Assembly (NCBI RefSeq): GCF_002964705.1
Contig: NZ_PQCD01000033.1
Location: forward strand, 305,757-369,756
Length of the DNA stretch: 64,000 bases
Source of the DNA: Pseudoalteromonas sp. T1lg75
GTDB taxonomy: Bacteria; Pseudomonadota; Gammaproteobacteria; Enterobacterales; Alteromonadaceae
Direction of reading: 5' to 3'
Made by a program: the position numbers and the translations under genes. This document shows, in pieces, positions 8,605-17,053 of this stretch (within the stretch, counting starts at the first letter, position 1; each line of letters starts with the position of its first letter). The notes below the pieces were generated by a model that saw only the letters and a program-made list of their open reading frames with translations, was not told where the DNA came from and made no database searches.

Positions 8605-9852
8605 TTAGAGACTTTTCTTCGGTGGCAGCACCACGTTTGCAAAAATAAGCCCAGCCACAAGTGACATAAAGATCAAAAAGGTTTGTTGGCCGATATGGTC
8701 GGCATAAACAAAATCTTGCCCTTCAATTAAAGAGTTAAGTCCAATGTAGGTTTTTGACCCCGGCACCAGTACGATTAAGCCCTGCATGGCAACGATGGAG
8801 GCTGGCGCGTTGGCGATGCGGTTAAAGAGGTTACTAAAAATCCCCACCGCAAGGGCGCCGACAAAGGTCCCCAGGGTGTAATCCAGGTAAGCGGCGGAGC
8901 CGATGCTGGCACCATAGGCGATAAAGCCAGAGGCAATAGACCAAATTGCATGTTTTGTTTTGGTTCTAAAAATAACCACCAGTGAAATACACAGCAGTAA
9001 AATAGCAAGCCAGGCGGTCCACTTTGGTAGGGGATCCGGGGCCACAAAGTCCGCTTGTCCAAACAATGCAAAGCCAATCCCAATCCCAATAAAAGCCCCA
9101 AAATAGAGCTTAAAGAGCAACATAAAGGAGTCCATCACTCGCGCTGTACCGGACACCAGATGCCGCGCCGCTAATTCGGCAAGACCGAGCGCCAAGGCCA
9201 GACCGGGGATAAAGACAATGATACTGGAGAGCACCACTAGGCGAATGTTGATCTGGGCGTCCAGATACACACTAATGGCACAGGCCAAAATGGCTGATAT
9301 CACGGCAACCAAGGGCTCGAGCATGTGGGCTACACGGCGCGAGTAGCTTGACCAGAGCACGAACAAGTAAACCACCAGGGTGAGCAAGCCGGAATAAAAT
9401 ACATCATTCCAGCTGGTGCCCATCAACATGGCGAACGCGCCGCCAGAGGAAGCAAAGGCTACGGCGGTGATCAGTTTATTGTAAGGCGCCGGCATCACGG
9501 CGATTTCATCTAGGCGCTTATCCGCCTCGGTGATGCTTAATTCGCCTTTGAGCAACGAGTTCACCACTTCGTCGGTGTTTGCTAATGAGCCCAGATCGTG
9601 CTCACCCGGATCAACACGAGCCACATGGGTATACTCGTTTTCATGACCGTCGGTCCAGATCACAAAGGTCACCGAGGTCGGTGACATTACAAAGGAAGAC
9701 TTCAGCTCCAGGTAGGTCGCAACCTCCATCAGGTGCGCCTCGAGTCGATAGGCCGGGGTACCGTATTTGTGCAGCATCTTGCCGAGCTTAACGATAAATT
9801 TACGTTTTTCTTTAAAGAGAGCGTCTTCCACGCAGCGGTCCTCGGTAGTCAT
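8605..9852 (-). CDS. Threonine/serine exporter family protein (ThrE; YjjP-YjjB fusion)
   Basis: This is a 415-residue inner-membrane transporter of the ThrE family, which exports threonine and serine. The N-terminal third is soluble with the family signature HKYGTPAYRLEAHLMEVATYL, then about ten hydrophobic segments follow. Enterobacteria encode the two halves separately as YjjP and YjjB. Here both are in one chain, the second half beginning at about residue 265 (LPKWTAWLAILLLCISLVVIF). The gene is monocistronic, and its end meets the T tract of the hairpin element on the other strand. Confidence 0.88.
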   Translation of the reverse strand: MTTEDRCVEDALFKEKRKFIVKLGKMLHKYGTPAYRLEAHLMEVATYLELKSSFVMSPTSVTFVIWTDGHENEYTHVARVDPGEHDLGSLANTDEVVNSLLKGELSITEADKRLDEIAVMPAPYNKLITAVAFASSGGAFAMLMGTSWNDVFYSGLLTLVVYLFVLWSSYSRRVAHMLEPLVAVISAILACAISVYLDAQINIRLVVLSSIIVFIPGLALALGLAELAARHLVSGTARVMDSFMLLFKLYFGAFIGIGIGFALFGQADFVAPDPLPKWTAWLAILLLCISLVVIFRTKTKHAIWSIASGFIAYGASIGSAAYLDYTLGTFVGALAVGIFSNLFNRIANAPASIVAMQGLIVLVPGSKTYIGLNSLIEGQDFVYADHIGQQTFLIFMSLVAGLIFANVVLPPKKSL

Positions 9853-9912
9853 TCATAACGCATAGAGCGTGCGCATTTTATTGATCTAAGGTTACCTGTC
9901 TACTGATTTCTA

Positions 9913-11142
9913 TCAAGATTTTATTGAATTTTTTGCTTCAATCCATTGTGCCATGTATTGGGTACTGCGCATGGTGTGGTGTTTTAGCATTTGCCCGGTG
10001 AAGTTTGTCTGGCGGTGCTGCATCAGGTTTTGCTGTAACTCCTTGATGCGTGCCAACAAGTTAGAGGACAAGGTATGGCTGTCGTAGATCTGGTTGAGTA
10101 TTTGCTGGCCGTGACCCTGGGCGGTAATGAATTCGGCTTCATTTTCATGTAAGCGCACCGCGGCATCGGCAAATTGCTGCGGGTCGTTGTGCACAGCTCC
10201 GTTCCACGGCAAGTCTAAATGCATACCCTCGGCGCCAATGCGGGTAGTGACCGAAGGGGTGGCGGTGATCATGGCTTCCAGTAGTTTGCCCTTGATACCG
10301 GCACCAAAACGCAATGGTGCCAAACACACCCGCGCCGCGCTCATCACTGCCAATGCATCATCGGCCCAGCCCTTGATTAAAAAGCCGGTTTTTGGATTAT
10401 GCAAGGCGGTAGCCTTAGGCGGCGGGTAAGAGCCGTAGATATGCAGTTCCGCCTTGGGGAGCTGTTTGCGAATAAGCGGCCAGATCTGTTGTAAATACAG
10501 CACCGCATCCCAGTTGGGTGCATGCCTGAAGTTGCCAATAGTCATAAAATGTTGGCGCTCGGCGAAGCTCGGTGTTTGCTTGGGCAGGGCGCTTAAGTCG
10601 ACCATAAAGGGCAGGTGATGCAGCAGCGCGCGGTCAACCTTAAATACCTCATTGAGCAGCTGCATTTCGTAGGTGGAGATGATCAAGCTGAGATCGCAGC
10701 GCAAAATAGCGGCGATTTCGCGCTTGGCCAAATCCGTGTGCAGGTCGCTCGTCTCAAACTCCTTGCCCGCTTTATGGGCCTCATGGCGAGCACCGCGCAA
10801 ACACTGAAGGTCTTCGGTATCGAGGATTTTCATGGCATCCGGTGCATACTTATCGACCCGCCAGCCGAATTGCTCTTCCATCATAAAGCGATCGAACATC
10901 ACAATATCCGGGTTTAATTCGTTGAGGTAGGCGTCAAAACTACTGCAATTGAGGGCGATATCCGCGCTGCTGATCCCATATTGTGCCAAGTCTTCCATAT
11001 GTTCTGTGCGCTGCGCCGGTGAGGCGAATTCCACCTGCCAACCTTGATTTCGAAACAGTTTGAGTAACGACATCATATGGCTGCCGGCCGCCGACGAATT
11101 GGGCTCTGGCCACACATAGCCAATCACTAATACTTGGGTCAT
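9913..11142 (-). CDS. Glycosyltransferase, GT4-like (GT-B fold)
   Basis: This is a 409-residue glycosyltransferase with a GT-B fold. The N-terminal domain begins VLVIGYVWPEPNSSAAGSH, a loop that binds the acceptor side. The C-terminal donor-binding half shows FMTIGNFRHAPNWDAV, KAELHIYGSYPPP, GFLIKGWADDALAVMSAARVCLAPLRFGAGIKGKLLEAM, the last containing the family's G-x-G-x-K-x-K/L-E pattern. The ATG at 11142 overlaps the TGA of the upstream LacI gene (ATGA), so the two are translationally coupled. No other sugar-polymer genes are adjacent, which is odd for this family. Donor and acceptor are unknown. Confidence 0.85.
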   Translation of the reverse strand: MTQVLVIGYVWPEPNSSAAGSHMMSLLKLFRNQGWQVEFASPAQRTEHMEDLAQYGISSADIALNCSSFDAYLNELNPDIVMFDRFMMEEQFGWRVDKYAPDAMKILDTEDLQCLRGARHEAHKAGKEFETSDLHTDLAKREIAAILRCDLSLIISTYEMQLLNEVFKVDRALLHHLPFMVDLSALPKQTPSFAERQHFMTIGNFRHAPNWDAVLYLQQIWPLIRKQLPKAELHIYGSYPPPKATALHNPKTGFLIKGWADDALAVMSAARVCLAPLRFGAGIKGKLLEAMITATPSVTTRIGAEGMHLDLPWNGAVHNDPQQFADAAVRLHENEAEFITAQGHGQQILNQIYDSHTLSSNLLARIKELQQNLMQHRQTNFTGQMLKHHTMRSTQYMAQWIEAKNSIKS

Positions 11143-12179
11143 AAACAAGACGCTCGTTTAATAAGGGTTACATCGATAAGCGTGCGGCGAGGCACGTTTT
11201 GATCACTGAGTAACGCGGTTAAAATGCTTAGGCTGTGCTCGGCCAGATCGCCGCTGCGATAGGCCACCGAGCTGAGCGGACAAGGCAAAACAGCGGAGTC
11301 GGGCAGATCGCCAAAACCCACGATCTTAAGCTCCTTGCCGACACTCAGGCCATGACTTGGCAGGGCATCGAGCACGCCATAGGCGAGTTGGTCGCTGGCA
11401 CATAAAAGCCCCACGGGCGCCGCCCGGTCATCGGTACGCACTTTGGCGATCACCTGGGCCAGTGCTGGGTCATTCAAGGCCTGCTGACCTGCCTGGCGGG
11501 TATTATCACAGGGGATGTATTGGCTGCTCGGGGTACCTGGGTGCAAATGTACCGCCTGCTCAAACCCCTCTTTAAAATGTGCATAATTGCTCAGAGAGGG
11601 GCCGCCCACCAAGGCCAGAGCGTGACAGCCCTGCTCCAGTAATGCCTGAGTTGCCAAAAACGCCCCGCGCTGAGTATCGGCCAATACACAGGGGGCCTCG
11701 CTAAAGGGCACTTCACGGAGCACATTAATGATCACCATGCCGCTATTGTTAAGTGCGTTTTGCCAATTAACATCCGTGCCCGTGGCCGGACACAAAATCA
11801 CCGCGGTCACATTGGATTCCTTGAGACGTTCCATCAACCGTTGCTGGGTGTCGAGCTCATCATTACTGCTAAGCAGCATGGGCACAAAGCCGCGCTCCAG
11901 CACGCCTTGTTGCAGTGTCGTTGCCAGCTCTGTGAATTTTGGGTTATCCAAGGTTGGCAGCATAATTGCCACCAGGCCCGAGCGTTTTGAGCGCAGCGCT
12001 GCCGCATCCCGGTTATATACATACCCCAATTCGGCCATCGCCTGGCGCACCTTTTCCTTGGTTTTAATGCTGACCTTGTCCGGTTGCGTTAGCACCAGCG
12101 AAACGGTGGATTTAGACACCCCGGCGAGCTCGGCAACTTGGATAATGGTGACTTTGGGATGAGGTGGTGTGCTGTTCAT
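11139..12179 (-). CDS. LacI family transcriptional regulator
   Basis: This is a 346-residue LacI/GalR repressor. The N-terminal HTH reads VTIIQVAELAGVSKSTVSLVLTQPDKVS and is followed by the hinge helix (AAALRSKRSGLVAIMLP). The periplasmic-binding-like effector domain contains FTELATTLQQGVLERGFVPMLLSS and VGLLCASDQLAYGVLDAL. The stop codon overlaps the start of the glycosyltransferase gene. LacI members usually respond to sugars or nucleosides. The divergent SDR gene at 12260, 80 bases away, and the coupled glycosyltransferase are candidate targets. No clear operator palindrome was seen between them. Confidence 0.92.
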   Translation of the reverse strand: MNSTPPHPKVTIIQVAELAGVSKSTVSLVLTQPDKVSIKTKEKVRQAMAELGYVYNRDAAALRSKRSGLVAIMLPTLDNPKFTELATTLQQGVLERGFVPMLLSSNDELDTQQRLMERLKESNVTAVILCPATGTDVNWQNALNNSGMVIINVLREVPFSEAPCVLADTQRGAFLATQALLEQGCHALALVGGPSLSNYAHFKEGFEQAVHLHPGTPSSQYIPCDNTRQAGQQALNDPALAQVIAKVRTDDRAAPVGLLCASDQLAYGVLDALPSHGLSVGKELKIVGFGDLPDSAVLPCPLSSVAYRSGDLAEHSLSILTALLSDQNVPRRTLIDVTLIKRASCL

Positions 12180-12259
12180 GGCATTATAAGGCGCTGATTA
12201 AGCTCTACATGGTAGCAGATTCCGCGCTTTAGCGTCAGTACAAATACAGGAGTTAACCC

Positions 12260-12952
12260 ATGAAAACCGTCCTTATTACCGGTGCCAATCGCGGCATAGG
12301 TTTAGCCCTTGCCAAACTCTACTTGGCGCAAGGCTGGCAGGTGCTTGCCTGTTGCCGAGAGCCCGAGGAAGCCATGCAATTGCAAGCGCTTGCCCAGCAA
12401 GATAACGCGCTGAGCGTGCACCGACTCGATATCACCGACTTTGAGCAAATAGACAAACTCGCCGAGCAGATTAACGATCAGGCCATCGATGTGTTACTCA
12501 GTAATGCGGGTATGTATGGTCCCAAGGGGTACGGCCTGGATGACATCGACTTTGCCCAGTGGCAGCAGGTTATGAGCACTAATGTGCTGGCAGTAGCCAA
12601 GTTGGCGCAGGCCTTTTTACCACACCTCTTAAAAGCCTCGACCCCGGTTTTTGCCGCGTTATCATCCAAGGTCGGCAGTCATACGGAGAACACCAAGGGC
12701 GGCGGATATATCTATCGTAGCTCCAAGGCTGCACTCAATTCGGTAGTGAAAAGTTTGAGCAATGATCTGCTAAGCCGGGGGATCAAAACCGTCTCCTTGC
12801 ACCCGGGGTGGGTGAAAACCGAGATGGGGGGTCCTAACGCGCTGATCGATGCGGCCACCTCGGCCAAGGGGCTGAAACAGGTAATCGATGCGCTCAGCCC
12901 TGAGCAAAGCGGCGGCTTCTACACCTATTTGGGTGAACGCATTCCCTGGTAA
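12260..12952 (+). CDS. SDR family oxidoreductase
   Basis: This is a 230-residue short-chain dehydrogenase/reductase. It has the NAD(P)-binding TGANRGIG motif at residues 7-14, the LSNAGMYG motif (NAG), the active-site YRSSK (Tyr-x-x-x-Lys), with the SSKVGS serine before it, and the post-catalytic HPGWVKTEMGG. It most resembles the C-factor/carbonyl-reductase-like group. CAGGAG lies upstream of the ATG. The substrate is unknown. It is divergent from the LacI regulator and could be under its control. Confidence 0.9.
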   Translation: MKTVLITGANRGIGLALAKLYLAQGWQVLACCREPEEAMQLQALAQQDNALSVHRLDITDFEQIDKLAEQINDQAIDVLLSNAGMYGPKGYGLDDIDFAQWQQVMSTNVLAVAKLAQAFLPHLLKASTPVFAALSSKVGSHTENTKGGGYIYRSSKAALNSVVKSLSNDLLSRGIKTVSLHPGWVKTEMGGPNALIDAATSAKGLKQVIDALSPEQSGGFYTYLGERIPW

Positions 12953-13021
12953 TTGTGAACAAAACTAACAAGTTAACCCTATTTAGTTGCTTGGTTTTTA
13001 TACCGAGGTAGACTGTACCCA

Positions 13022-13051
13022 AGAGCCTGTTTATTTGGATAAATAGGCTCT
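13022..13051 (+). other. Stem-loop between SDR gene and S9 peptidase gene
   Basis: AGAGCCTGTTTAT and ATAAATAGGCTCT form a 13-bp stem (one G-T pair) with a TTGG loop. No T tract follows on the plus strand, so it is more likely an mRNA leader hairpin of the S9 gene than a terminator. Confidence 0.5.
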
Positions 13052-13083
13052 GGAGGATAATAATCACAACAAAAGGGTTTTCT

Positions 13084-15549
13084 ATGAAACAACACCTCAT
13101 CGCCTCAGTGCTCCTTGGGGCATTGGGCCTGGGATGTGCGTCAACTGCGCTTGCTCAGCAAGAGGCGCCGGCCGGGGCACAAAATGACGGTGGCTATCAA
13201 GTGCCATCGAAAGAGCTGGCGCAGGTCGTCGATGCCAAGTTGGCACCGCATTCCATGTTATCACCGGACGGCCAATGGCTGGCATTACTTGAACGCCGCC
13301 GCGTTGAGAGCTTACAGGAGCTGGCCAAGCCAGAGCTGAAACTGGCCGGTATTAAGCTCAATCCAGATAATTTTTCTCGCTCGCGAGTGCGCAACAAGTA
13401 CACGGCGCTGACGTTTAAATCCCTCGAGGGTGATATTAGCCTGGACGTAAGCGGTTTGGATGAGGGCATTATGCGCTCGCCACAGTGGTCCAGCGACAGC
13501 CGCTATCTGAGCTTTGTCTATGAAACGCCAGCATCGGCCACCTTGTGGGTGTACGACATAAGTACGCGTACCCTGAAACAGTTGACCGAGCATGCACTTA
13601 ACTCAGTGGTTACCGCCACCCCGTATCAATGGATGCCCGATGCCAGTGGGTTAATCATTAACCATGCGGTGAACCTGGGTAAGGCCCAGCCACAAGACGA
13701 TGCCAGCACGGTTGTGCCTGTGATCCAACAAACCACGGGTGAAAAGGCGCCGGCCCGTACCTATCAGAATCTATTGACCAGTCCCTACGACGAAGCGCTG
13801 TTTTCCTTCTATGGTCAGGGTCAGTTGATGCGTGTGGGTTTGGATGGCCAGGCCAAAGCCATAGGTAAGGCCAAGCTATTTAGTAATTTCAGTATCTCAC
13901 CCGATAGCAACAATATTCTTGTGGCGACCTTGGATCAGCCCTTCTCTTATCAGGTGCCGTATTTCCGTTTTGCCACTACCTGGTCTGTGTGGGGAATGAG
14001 TGGCTACGAGCTAACAGAGCTGGTTAAACAGCCGTTGGCCGACAACATTCCCCAGGGTTTTGATAGTGTGCGCACCGGCCCTCGCGACTTTGAGTGGCGC
14101 AGCGATAAAGGTGCAACGCTGATCTGGGCCGAAGCCCAAGATGGCGGCGATATGAAAAAAGATGTGCCGCATCACGACCATATTTACACCCTGAGCGCGC
14201 CGTTTAAACGTAAGCCTAAGTTATTTGCAAAAACAGAGCGTCGTTTTGCCGGGGTGACCTGGGGCAATGAGAATCTGGCGATGCTTTCCGAGTGGCGCTT
14301 TAGCGACCGTCAGGTGCGCAGCTGGATTATCGCGCCTAACGATGCCAGTGCTTCACCTGTGCTCTTCTCCGAGCGCAGTTATAACGATGCCTATAAAGAT
14401 CCGGGCGACCCCATTTACACCCACAATGATTTGGGGGCGCGCGTAATGCAGGTCGTGGGTGACCGCTATATTTACCTGCGCGGCGATGGTGCCTCGGAGC
14501 AGGGTAATATCCCGTTTTTAGACCGTTACGATGTTAAAACCAACAGCACCGAGCGCCTGTGGCGCAGCGAGGCGCCTTACTATGAGCGCGTTGTTGACTT
14601 GCTAGACGAAGAGGGTGAGCGCTTTATTACCGTGCGTGAGTCTAAAACCGAACAACCCAATTTGTTCGTGCGCGATTTGGATGACGATTCCCTGACGCAA
14701 CTGACTCAGTTCCCTCATCCTTATCCGGCCTTTAAGGGCATTCAAAAAGAGCAGTTACGCTATAAACGTGACGATGGTGTTGAGTTGTCCGGTACCCTGT
14801 ATTTGCCAGCCGGTTATGAGCCGTCACAAGGCCCAATCCCCGTGCTGATGTGGGCCTATCCACTGGAGTACAAGGACAAAAATGTGGCCTCGCAAGTGCG
14901 TGAATCGCCTTATGAATTTACCTATATAGGTTATTGGGGCCCCATGCCTTATTTGGCCAAGGGCATTGCCGTGTTCGACGACCCGAAAATGCCCATAGTT
15001 GGGGTAGATGGCAAGGAGCCGAACGACACCTTCCGCAAGCAGCTGGTAGCCAGTGCTCAGGCGGCGGTGGATGTGCTGGTTGAAAAAGGCGTGGCGGATA
15101 AAGATAAGATAGCCATTGCCGGTCATTCCTACGGTGCCTTTATGGTGGCCAATCTGCTGGCACACAGCGACCTGTTTAAAGCCGGTATTGCCCGCAGCGG
15201 CGCCTACAACCGCACCTTGACGCCATTTGGTTTCCAGGGTGAAGAGCGTAACTTCTGGGAAGGTCAGGCGGTGTACGCCAATATGTCACCGTTTTTCCAT
15301 GCGGAAAAGATTAACGAACCCATGCTGATGATCCACGGCAAGGAAGACCCTAACAGCGGCACCTTCCCGATGCAAAGTGAACGCATGTATGCGGCAATGA
15401 AAGGTCTGGGTAAAGACGCCCGCCTGGTGATGCTACCCTACGAAGCACACGGCTACCGTGCCCGCAAGAGCTTGCTGCATGTTTTATGGGAGCAAGAGCA
15501 GTGGCTGGATAAGTACCTGCTCAGCGACACTAACGCTAACGCCGAGTAA
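13084..15549 (+). CDS. S9 family (glutamyl/prolyl-type) exported peptidase
   Basis: This is an 821-residue serine peptidase with a signal peptide ending near ALA-QQ. The long N-terminal propeller includes SPDGQWLALLERR, SSDSRYLSFVYE and related blades. The C-terminal alpha/beta hydrolase has Ser682 in GHSYGAFM, Asp755 in HGKEDPNSGTFP and His789 in YEAHGY. The GHSYGAFM box and length match the S9 subgroup that includes chloroplast glutamyl peptidase and Alteromonadales homologues, rather than classic prolyl oligopeptidase. A strong terminator follows. It probably breaks down peptides in the periplasm. Confidence 0.92.
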   Translation: MKQHLIASVLLGALGLGCASTALAQQEAPAGAQNDGGYQVPSKELAQVVDAKLAPHSMLSPDGQWLALLERRRVESLQELAKPELKLAGIKLNPDNFSRSRVRNKYTALTFKSLEGDISLDVSGLDEGIMRSPQWSSDSRYLSFVYETPASATLWVYDISTRTLKQLTEHALNSVVTATPYQWMPDASGLIINHAVNLGKAQPQDDASTVVPVIQQTTGEKAPARTYQNLLTSPYDEALFSFYGQGQLMRVGLDGQAKAIGKAKLFSNFSISPDSNNILVATLDQPFSYQVPYFRFATTWSVWGMSGYELTELVKQPLADNIPQGFDSVRTGPRDFEWRSDKGATLIWAEAQDGGDMKKDVPHHDHIYTLSAPFKRKPKLFAKTERRFAGVTWGNENLAMLSEWRFSDRQVRSWIIAPNDASASPVLFSERSYNDAYKDPGDPIYTHNDLGARVMQVVGDRYIYLRGDGASEQGNIPFLDRYDVKTNSTERLWRSEAPYYERVVDLLDEEGERFITVRESKTEQPNLFVRDLDDDSLTQLTQFPHPYPAFKGIQKEQLRYKRDDGVELSGTLYLPAGYEPSQGPIPVLMWAYPLEYKDKNVASQVRESPYEFTYIGYWGPMPYLAKGIAVFDDPKMPIVGVDGKEPNDTFRKQLVASAQAAVDVLVEKGVADKDKIAIAGHSYGAFMVANLLAHSDLFKAGIARSGAYNRTLTPFGFQGEERNFWEGQAVYANMSPFFHAEKINEPMLMIHGKEDPNSGTFPMQSERMYAAMKGLGKDARLVMLPYEAHGYRARKSLLHVLWEQEQWLDKYLLSDTNANAE

Positions 15550-15567
15550 ATTGCGTTTTAAAAAGTA

Positions 15568-15595
15568 AAACCCACGCCTAAGCGTGGGTTTTTTA
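15568..15595. terminator. Bidirectional terminator
   Basis: AAACCCACGC and GCGTGGGTTT form a 10-bp stem with a CTAA loop, T-rich on the plus side and A-rich on the other. It serves the S9 gene and possibly the convergent acetyltransferase gene. Confidence 0.88.
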
Positions 15596-15604
15596 TGGGG
15601 GAGG

Positions 15605-16039
15605 CTAAGCCTTTTGCTCGCTGTAGATATCGGGTTGCCAAATCTGCATTAGTATTTCCGGGTTCTCTATCCTTTTGAAACCATATTGAGCATATAAACC
15701 ATGGGCATCTCTTGTGGCCAACACCATACGCCTTAACCCCTGTAGATCCGGGTGAGAAACAATCGACTCTACAAGCCATTTGCTCAGCCCCTTGCCGCGA
15801 TGCGCTTCGACAACAAATACATCGGCCAGGTAAGCAAATGTCGCTCTGTCCGTGATTAAACGGGCGAAGCCCACTTGTATGCCGCCATTTTCAAACACAC
15901 CAAAGCACAAGGAATTATCAATTGCCTTGCGCAAGGTTGCTCTTGGAATACCCATGGCCCAATAACTTTGAGAAATGAATTGATAGATTACCTCGAAATC
16001 CAGGTCTTCATGTTTGGTACTGATTCGATATCCTTTCAT
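15605..16039 (-). CDS. GNAT family N-acetyltransferase
   Basis: This is a 144-residue GNAT acetyltransferase, which moves acetyl from acetyl-CoA to an amine. The core motif A is VVEAHRGKGLSKWLVESIV, containing the R-x-x-G-x-G/S CoA-pyrophosphate loop, followed by MVLATRDAHGLYAQYGFKRI. It resembles the small single-domain YitI-type group of unknown substrate. It ends against a shared bidirectional terminator. Confidence 0.9.
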   Translation of the reverse strand: MKGYRISTKHEDLDFEVIYQFISQSYWAMGIPRATLRKAIDNSLCFGVFENGGIQVGFARLITDRATFAYLADVFVVEAHRGKGLSKWLVESIVSHPDLQGLRRMVLATRDAHGLYAQYGFKRIENPEILMQIWQPDIYSEQKA

Positions 16040-16204
16040 TCAACAATCCTCTCCTGTTACTCGCTATCGCTTTGCTGTTGTTCACTTTTTATTGGTAATG
16101 TTCCGGTCAAAGTGAGGTAGCCAGTCAAATACACCCATGCAGAAAACGACATAATGAGAATAACACCTATAATTAAGCGTTCGAGGTTAACCCCACAATT
16201 AACC

Positions 16205-16681
16205 CTAGAAATGAACCGATAGATGCTGACCTTTAGAAAGCTGTTTCCATTGCTGGTTTAGGCTAAGAAGTTCTTCTACCACATTTTCAAATTGCAGTTG
16301 AGTGATGCTTGGGGTGGGTATATTGCGACTAACACAGGCTTGCTCAGTCATGTACATAAAGCCATTATAATCGGGCTCACTTCCAGTCCATAGCAGTGAC
16401 TGTAATGATTCAACCATAGATTCTGTTTGCCAGACGTCTATTTTATCTGCAACTTCTTTAGAAAGCTCATTATGTTCTAATTGAAAGCTGATGCTTGCGC
16501 CTGCTTTCAATTGCCCATAAAAAGCACCTTTTACGGCAAAATGCTTTTCTACTACAAAATGGATCATATCGTGAGGTGCAACGCCTTGCTCAGGCATTTT
16601 AGTTTCTGTAGATGAGCCATCTTTTCTAATACACTTTAAGTGACCGTATTTTTTATCACCTTTGGTAAATACTATATCCAT
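16205..16681 (-). CDS. Protein of unknown function, 158 residues
   Basis: This is a small soluble protein with no signal peptide and no family I recognise. Its sequence is evenly mixed, with an early KCIRKDGSSTETKMPEQGVAPHD segment and VEKHFAVKGAFYGQLKAG. The HDMIHFVVEKHF stretch suggests a helix. The gene and its flanks are visibly richer in A+T than the neighbouring S9 gene. An attC-like imperfect palindrome lies just upstream (16690-16800), so the gene might have come as an integron cassette. That is weak inference. Confidence 0.6.
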   Translation of the reverse strand: MDIVFTKGDKKYGHLKCIRKDGSSTETKMPEQGVAPHDMIHFVVEKHFAVKGAFYGQLKAGASISFQLEHNELSKEVADKIDVWQTESMVESLQSLLWTGSEPDYNGFMYMTEQACVSRNIPTPSITQLQFENVVEELLSLNQQWKQLSKGQHLSVHF

Positions 16682-17053
16682 AATGCCATACTTTTATTTA
16701 GGATATACGCCATGCGAAGCTGCAGTAATAGCTGGCTAAAACTGGCGTAAGCGACAACGAGTTAACAGTTATGTATCCGATTATTCAACCGCTTTGTTAG
16801 CTGTACTGTACCCCTTAACTACATATAAAACAAAGATATTTTCTTGCATTTCAATAGTGAAATAGCTACCTGCTGATTAATAATTTCAGAATTTTTCATC
16901 TACTTTAAGCCTGGCTCTTCGTATCTTTAAGGAAAAATGGTCAGTAGAGCGTCTAAAGAATCTTGCCCGTAATAAAGGCACGTCGAACATAACAACAAAT
17001 GCATTAATAGCAAGGAGTATCAGATATGCTCATTTTGTTTTTTCGAGGTGTTG
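16682..17053. other. AT-rich intergenic region with two imperfect palindromes
   Basis: This 372-base stretch lies between the unknown 158-residue gene and the sensor kinase. On the minus strand the kinase stop codon lies in GCATAACAACACC, and TTGTTATG follows about 60 bases on. A second stretch begins AGCTAACAAAGCGGTTG. Both look like weak attC recombination sites. No convincing gene is present. Confidence 0.4.
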
